Assembly: GCA_050485385.1 (NCBI GenBank)
Contig: JBJHBG010000044.1
Location: 1-36,097, forward strand
From: RECO01 sp050485385
GTDB taxonomy: Bacteria; Pseudomonadota; Alphaproteobacteria; Geminicoccales; Geminicoccaceae
Length of the DNA: 36,097 nt
Direction of reading: 5' to 3'
The notes beneath the pieces were generated by a model. That model ran no database searches, was not told the DNA's origin, and saw nothing but the letters and a program-made list of their open reading frames with translations. This document shows, piece by piece, positions 32,909-36,097 of this stretch. Every line of letters begins with the position of its first letter. Within the stretch, counting starts at the first letter, position 1. Position numbers and translations under genes: made by a program.

Positions 32909-34132
32909 TCACCCCGCCCGGTGCGTGATGCGGCCGTCCTGCATCACCATGACCAGGCGCTCGTCGAGCCGGGCCATGAGGCGCACGTCGCGCAGGGGAT
33001 CGCCCTCGAAGGCGATCAGGTCGGCGACGTAGCCCGGCGCGATGCGGCCGAGGTCGTGCGCGCGGCGGACGAGCGCGGCACCGTTGACCGTGGCCGCGCG
33101 CAACAGGTCCGCCGCCCCCACCACGTCGGCGCGCAGGTCGAACTCGCTCAACTGACGGCGATGCATCGCACCCAAAAGGTCGGTGCCGTAGGCCATCGGC
33201 ACACCCGCCGTCTGGGCGTGCTCGACCGCCTGGATGCCGGCCTCCAGCACGGCGTCGATCTTGGCCGCCAGCGCCGCCGGCAGGCCCGCCGCTACACCCT
33301 CCTCGGCGAGTGCCCGGTAGGTCGCGAGCGTCGGCACCAGGAAGGCGCCCTGCTGCTTCATCATCGCTGCCGTCGGCGCGTCGAGCAGGTTGCCGTGCTC
33401 GATCGAGCGCACGCCGTTGCGCACGCAACGGGCAATGGCGCGCGCGGTGTAGGCGTGAGCGACGACGTAGAGATTGGCCATCGCCGCCTCGTCGACCGCG
33501 GCGGCGATCTCTTCCTCGGAGAACTGGTCGCTATCGATCCGGTCGGTCGGCGAGGCGATGCCGCCATTGGCCATGATCTTGACGTGGTGCGCGCCCCTGC
33601 GGATCTCGTCGCGCGCCGCCGCCCGCACCGCCGCCACGCCGTCGCAGCGCCGGCCGAGGCTCGGCACCGCGTAGCTCGCGTCCTCCGCGTCCTGGCCGAC
33701 GCTGCGCATGTCGCCGTGCCCGGCCGTCGGCGACAGCGCCTTGCCGCCGTAGAGGATGCGTGGCCCCGTGAGATGCCCCTCGGCCTGGGCCCGGGCGAGC
33801 CCGTAGTCGGCGCCGCCGACGTCGCGCACGGTGGTGAAGCCGCGTTGCAGCATGCCCCTGAGCGTGCCGGCGGCACGGGCGGCGACGTAGGTCGGCGACT
33901 GGCGGTGCAGGGCCGCGAGGTCGGCCGAGAAGGCGATGACGTGGACGTGGGCGTCGATCAGCCCCGGCAGGAGCGTGCGGCCGGCGAGATCGACCACCTC
34001 GGCTTCGCCGACCGCGGGGCGGGTGGCCGCAACCTCGCGGATGCGGCCGTCCTCGACCACCACGAAGCGGTCGTCGACGTAGTCGCCCGCGTCGACGTCG
34101 ACGATGCGGGCGTTGGTGATGAGGGTGCGCAA
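32909..34132 (-). CDS. Metal-dependent amidohydrolase (imidazolonepropionase/prolidase-like)
   Basis: A 407-aa amidohydrolase with the urease-like metal-site layout: LLPGLIDAHVHV (His62 and His64), a central HHVKIMANGGIAS Lys that may be carbamylated, HAYTARAIARCVRNGVRSIEHGNL (metal His), and YGTDL (Asp). ALSPTAGHGDMRS resembles Zn-dependent peptidase/carboxypeptidase members of this family. Substrate is unknown; likely candidates are dipeptides, N-acyl amino acids or lactams. Start: TTG 34132 with AGGAG seven bases upstream; upstream ATGs lie outside the conserved region. Its C terminus ends VVMQDGRITHRAG, the family's final beta strand. It is divergent from a TRAP transporter across 146 bases. 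Confidence 0.88.
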   Translation of the reverse strand: MRTLITNARIVDVDAGDYVDDRFVVVEDGRIREVAATRPAVGEAEVVDLAGRTLLPGLIDAHVHVIAFSADLAALHRQSPTYVAARAAGTLRGMLQRGFTTVRDVGGADYGLARAQAEGHLTGPRILYGGKALSPTAGHGDMRSVGQDAEDASYAVPSLGRRCDGVAAVRAAARDEIRRGAHHVKIMANGGIASPTDRIDSDQFSEEEIAAAVDEAAMANLYVVAHAYTARAIARCVRNGVRSIEHGNLLDAPTAAMMKQQGAFLVPTLATYRALAEEGVAAGLPAALAAKIDAVLEAGIQAVEHAQTAGVPMAYGTDLLGAMHRRQLSEFDLRADVVGAADLLRAATVNGAALVRRAHDLGRIAPGYVADLIAFEGDPLRDVRLMARLDERLVMVMQDGRITHRAG

Positions 34133-34172
34133 GACGGCTCTCCTGGGACGGCTACCGCCTTCGCTATACCGC

Positions 34173-34184
34173 GCCGGCGCCGGC
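34173..34184. promoter_or_regulatory. 12-base perfect palindrome between amidohydrolase and TRAP genes
   Basis: GCCGGCGCCGGC is fully self-complementary and lies between the divergent amidohydrolase and TRAP genes, where a shared regulator would bind. In DNA of this composition such a palindrome can arise by chance, so this is weak. Confidence 0.25.
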
Positions 34185-34278
34185 CGCGCACCGGCGCACG
34201 CTGGATCGCCGGCATGCTTCCTGCTAGCGACGAGCGAAAGCCGTGCCGGATCGCGGCGCGTGACGAAAGGGATGGACG

Positions 34279-35409
34279 ATGACGAGGACGGCAGTGGCGG
34301 CTTTGGCCGGGGTGGTGTTGGTGGCGACGACCGCGGCAGGGTCCGCGCAGACGTCGTTCGTCGCCACGGCCTTCTACGACCAGCAGCATCCGCTCTCCTA
34401 CTACGGCTACGTCGAGTGGGCGGAGATGGTGCGGGAGCTTTCCGGCGGCGAGTTGCAGCCGGAGTTCTTCGCCGGCACCACGCTCCTGGCACCGCGCGCG
34501 GCCCTGCAGGGCGTGCGCGACGGCGTGGTCCAGGTGGCGCATCACGCGGCGGTCTTCACACCGTCGGAGCTGCCGGTCGCCAACGCCGTGCAGGAGTTGG
34601 GCTTCAACTACTCCGACCCGCTGGTGGGCATCTTCGCCGTCGCCGAGTTCAGCATCTTCAACGAAACCCAACAGGCGGAGTGGGCCGAGCACGAGGTGGT
34701 CTATCTCGGCGCCTACAACACCCCCGCCTACATCATCTTCTGCCGTGAGCCGGTGCGGACTCTCGCCGAGATGCAGGGCAAGCGCATCCGCACCGCGGGC
34801 TCCACCGTCTCGCGCTGGGTCGAGGCCAATGGCGGCGTGCCGGTCAACGTGCCGTCCAGCGAGATGTATACCGGGCTCGAGCGCGGCACGCTCGACTGCG
34901 CCTCGAACGCGCCCAACGATTTGATCGACCGCTCGCTCTGGGAGGTCGCCAAGCACACCACGGTGGTGCCGACCGGCATGTACTGGTCGGGGCCGCATTG
35001 GGGCTACAACGTCGACTTCTGGTCGGGCCTGACGACCGAGCAGCGCGGCTGGCTGATGGAGGCCAGCGCCCGCTCGATGGCGCGCATGAACATCGGCTAC
35101 ATCCGGGCCAGCGAGGAGGCCTTGGCCAAGGCCGAGGAACTGGGCGCCAACGTCTACGAGCCGGAGCCTGACCTGATCGCTTCGGTCGAGGCGTTCCGCG
35201 AGCAGGCCCTGACCGCCGTGTACGAGACCGCGCGCTCGACCTACGGTATCGCCGAGCCCGAGGCGTTGATCGACGACTTCCGCGCCACCGTGGCGAAGTG
35301 GGAAGCGCTCCTCGCCGACGTCGACCGCACCGACGAGGATGCGTTGACCGAGATCGCCATGCGCGAGATCTACGCCCGCCTGGACCCGGCCACCTACGGC
35401 GTCCGCTGA
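34279..35409 (+). CDS. dctP: TRAP transporter substrate-binding protein (DctP family)
   Basis: Periplasmic solute receptor of 376 aa with a signal peptide (about 1-23, MTRTAVAALAGVVLVATTAAGSA). Family features: VATAFYDQQHPLSYYGYVEWAEMVRELSGGELQPEFF in the first lobe, ALQGVRDGVVQVAHHAAVFTPSELPVANAV, and the LAEMQGKRIRTAGSTVSRWVEANGGVPVNVPSSEMYTGLERGTLDCASNAPNDLI region carrying the conserved Arg (RIRTAG) that binds the ligand carboxylate. So an organic acid or amino-acid-like ligand is likely. ATG 34279 follows AAAGGG. The small permease gene starts 28 bases after its stop. Confidence 0.93.
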   Translation: MTRTAVAALAGVVLVATTAAGSAQTSFVATAFYDQQHPLSYYGYVEWAEMVRELSGGELQPEFFAGTTLLAPRAALQGVRDGVVQVAHHAAVFTPSELPVANAVQELGFNYSDPLVGIFAVAEFSIFNETQQAEWAEHEVVYLGAYNTPAYIIFCREPVRTLAEMQGKRIRTAGSTVSRWVEANGGVPVNVPSSEMYTGLERGTLDCASNAPNDLIDRSLWEVAKHTTVVPTGMYWSGPHWGYNVDFWSGLTTEQRGWLMEASARSMARMNIGYIRASEEALAKAEELGANVYEPEPDLIASVEAFREQALTAVYETARSTYGIAEPEALIDDFRATVAKWEALLADVDRTDEDALTEIAMREIYARLDPATYGVR

Positions 35410-35437
35410 GGCTGGGCGGTCGAGGAGCCCGGCGTCC

Positions 35438-35935
35438 GTGCTCGCCCTCCTCGACCGTCTCTCCGGCTGGCTCGCCCGCTGCCTGCTCGCGGTCGGCTGC
35501 GTCTTTCTCGGCCTGATGATGCTGCACGTTGCGGCCGACGTCGGCATGCGCTTCGTCTTCAACCGGCCGATCGTCGGCACGTTGGAGACGGTCTCCTACT
35601 ACTACATGATCTTCGCCGTGTTCCTGCCGCTCGCCTATGTCGAGCGGCGCCACGAGCACATCAAGGTCGACCTCTTCACCCAGTTCATGCCGAATTGGTT
35701 GCAGGTGCTGCTCTACGCGGTCGCCTGCGGCGTCGGCATCGTGTTCTTCTCGATGCTGGCCTATCAGAGCTATCTCGACGCGGTCCGGGCGACGACGCGG
35801 GCCGAGACGATCATGGCCAACTTCCTGTTCTACGTCTGGCCGGCGCGCTGGGCCCTGCCCATCGGCTTCGGTGCGATCGTCCTCATGATCGCGGTCAACC
35901 TCCTGAAGGCGCTCGCCCGGCGTCGGGCGCTCTAG
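35438..35935 (+). CDS. dctQ: TRAP transporter small permease (DctQ family)
   Basis: A 165-aa membrane protein with four hydrophobic segments (about 10-33, 46-68, 85-107, 128-153), the normal DctQ topology. It contains FLGLMMLHVAADVGMRFVFNRPIVGTLETVSYYYMIFAVFLPLAYVERRHEHIKVDLF, whose RFVFNRPI...LE and HI.VDLF blocks define the family. GTG 35438 has GAGGAG about ten bases upstream. It couples to the large permease, whose GTG lies two bases after its TAG. Confidence 0.92.
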   Translation: MLALLDRLSGWLARCLLAVGCVFLGLMMLHVAADVGMRFVFNRPIVGTLETVSYYYMIFAVFLPLAYVERRHEHIKVDLFTQFMPNWLQVLLYAVACGVGIVFFSMLAYQSYLDAVRATTRAETIMANFLFYVWPARWALPIGFGAIVLMIAVNLLKALARRRAL

Positions 35936-35937
35936 CC

Positions 35938-36097
35938 GTGAGCAATCTCGAGATCGGCATGGTCGGCGTCGGGGCGGTGCTGGTCCTGATCGCCCTGCGC
36001 GTGCCGATCGGCCTCGCACTGGGGTTCGTCGCCATCGTCGGAATCGCCGAGCTGACGAGCATGCGGGTGGCCTGGGGCATGATCTCGGCAACGCCGT
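35938..36097 (+). CDS. dctM: TRAP transporter large permease (DctM family), 5' end only
   Basis: The first 53 codons of a large permease, cut by the window end. The reading MSNLEIGMVGVGAVLVLIALRVPIGLALGFVAIVGIAELTSMRVAWGMI matches the N-terminal hydrophobic helix and RVPI.LALG block of DctM proteins. GTG 35938 directly follows the dctQ stop, and gene order dctP-dctQ-dctM is the usual one. Confidence 0.88.
   Translation, partial: MSNLEIGMVGVGAVLVLIALRVPIGLALGFVAIVGIAELTSMRVAWGMISATP

Overview
This window is very GC-rich, with G or C at most third codon positions and tightly packed, often overlapping genes. The block ribD-ribE-ribH-nusB-thiL, the OmpA-like, AarF/UbiB and small inner-membrane protein families, and the ABC and TRAP uptake operons all suggest a free-living, metabolically versatile alphaproteobacterium (Rhodospirillales-like is a guess). 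No rRNA, tRNA, insertion sequence, prophage or CRISPR array was seen, so this looks like ordinary chromosome. Many genes start with GTG or TTG, and start codons often overlap the preceding stop (ATGA, GTGA, TTGA), so translational coupling is probably common.

Layout. (1) 1-243: 5' end of htpG on the minus strand, divergent from a riboflavin/thiamine operon (ribD, ribE, ribH, nusB, thiL; 316-3958) that ends in a gene for a Vsr-type mismatch endonuclease. (2) 4388-7613: an FAD-dependent amine/amino-acid oxidase, a 73-aa membrane protein, an OmpA-family protein with reversed domain order, and a conserved small membrane protein. (3) 7792-11972: glmM on the minus strand, divergent from rnhB, an NfeD-type membrane protease and its stomatin-like partner. 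(4) 12048-16747: glgX, treZ and an RraA-like aldolase. (5) 16794-20010: a secreted protein with a VPLPA-type CTERM sorting tail and two EamA-type exporters, with two gene-free gaps of about 420-450 bases. (6) 20461-25499: an AarF/UbiB kinase and oligoendopeptidase F (minus strand), divergent from a long-chain acyl-CoA ligase. (7) 25503-27561: a small exported cysteine protein, a threonine aldolase and a GNAT acetyltransferase. (8) 27697-31459: a five-gene ABC import operon (two permeases, ATPase, a small membrane protein of unknown role, binding protein) preceded by a leader full of hairpins. (9) 31447-36097: a Gfo/Idh/MocA oxidoreductase, a VOC protein, a metal-dependent amidohydrolase and a TRAP transporter whose large permease runs off the window.

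The genes combine housekeeping (flavin, thiamine, peptidoglycan precursor, RNA/DNA maintenance) with storage-glucan/trehalose metabolism and small-molecule uptake. I found no clear new defence or mobile system. The best leads are the ABC operon (hairpin-rich leader plus extra small membrane protein), the reversed OmpA architecture, and the orphan vsr gene in the thiL operon.
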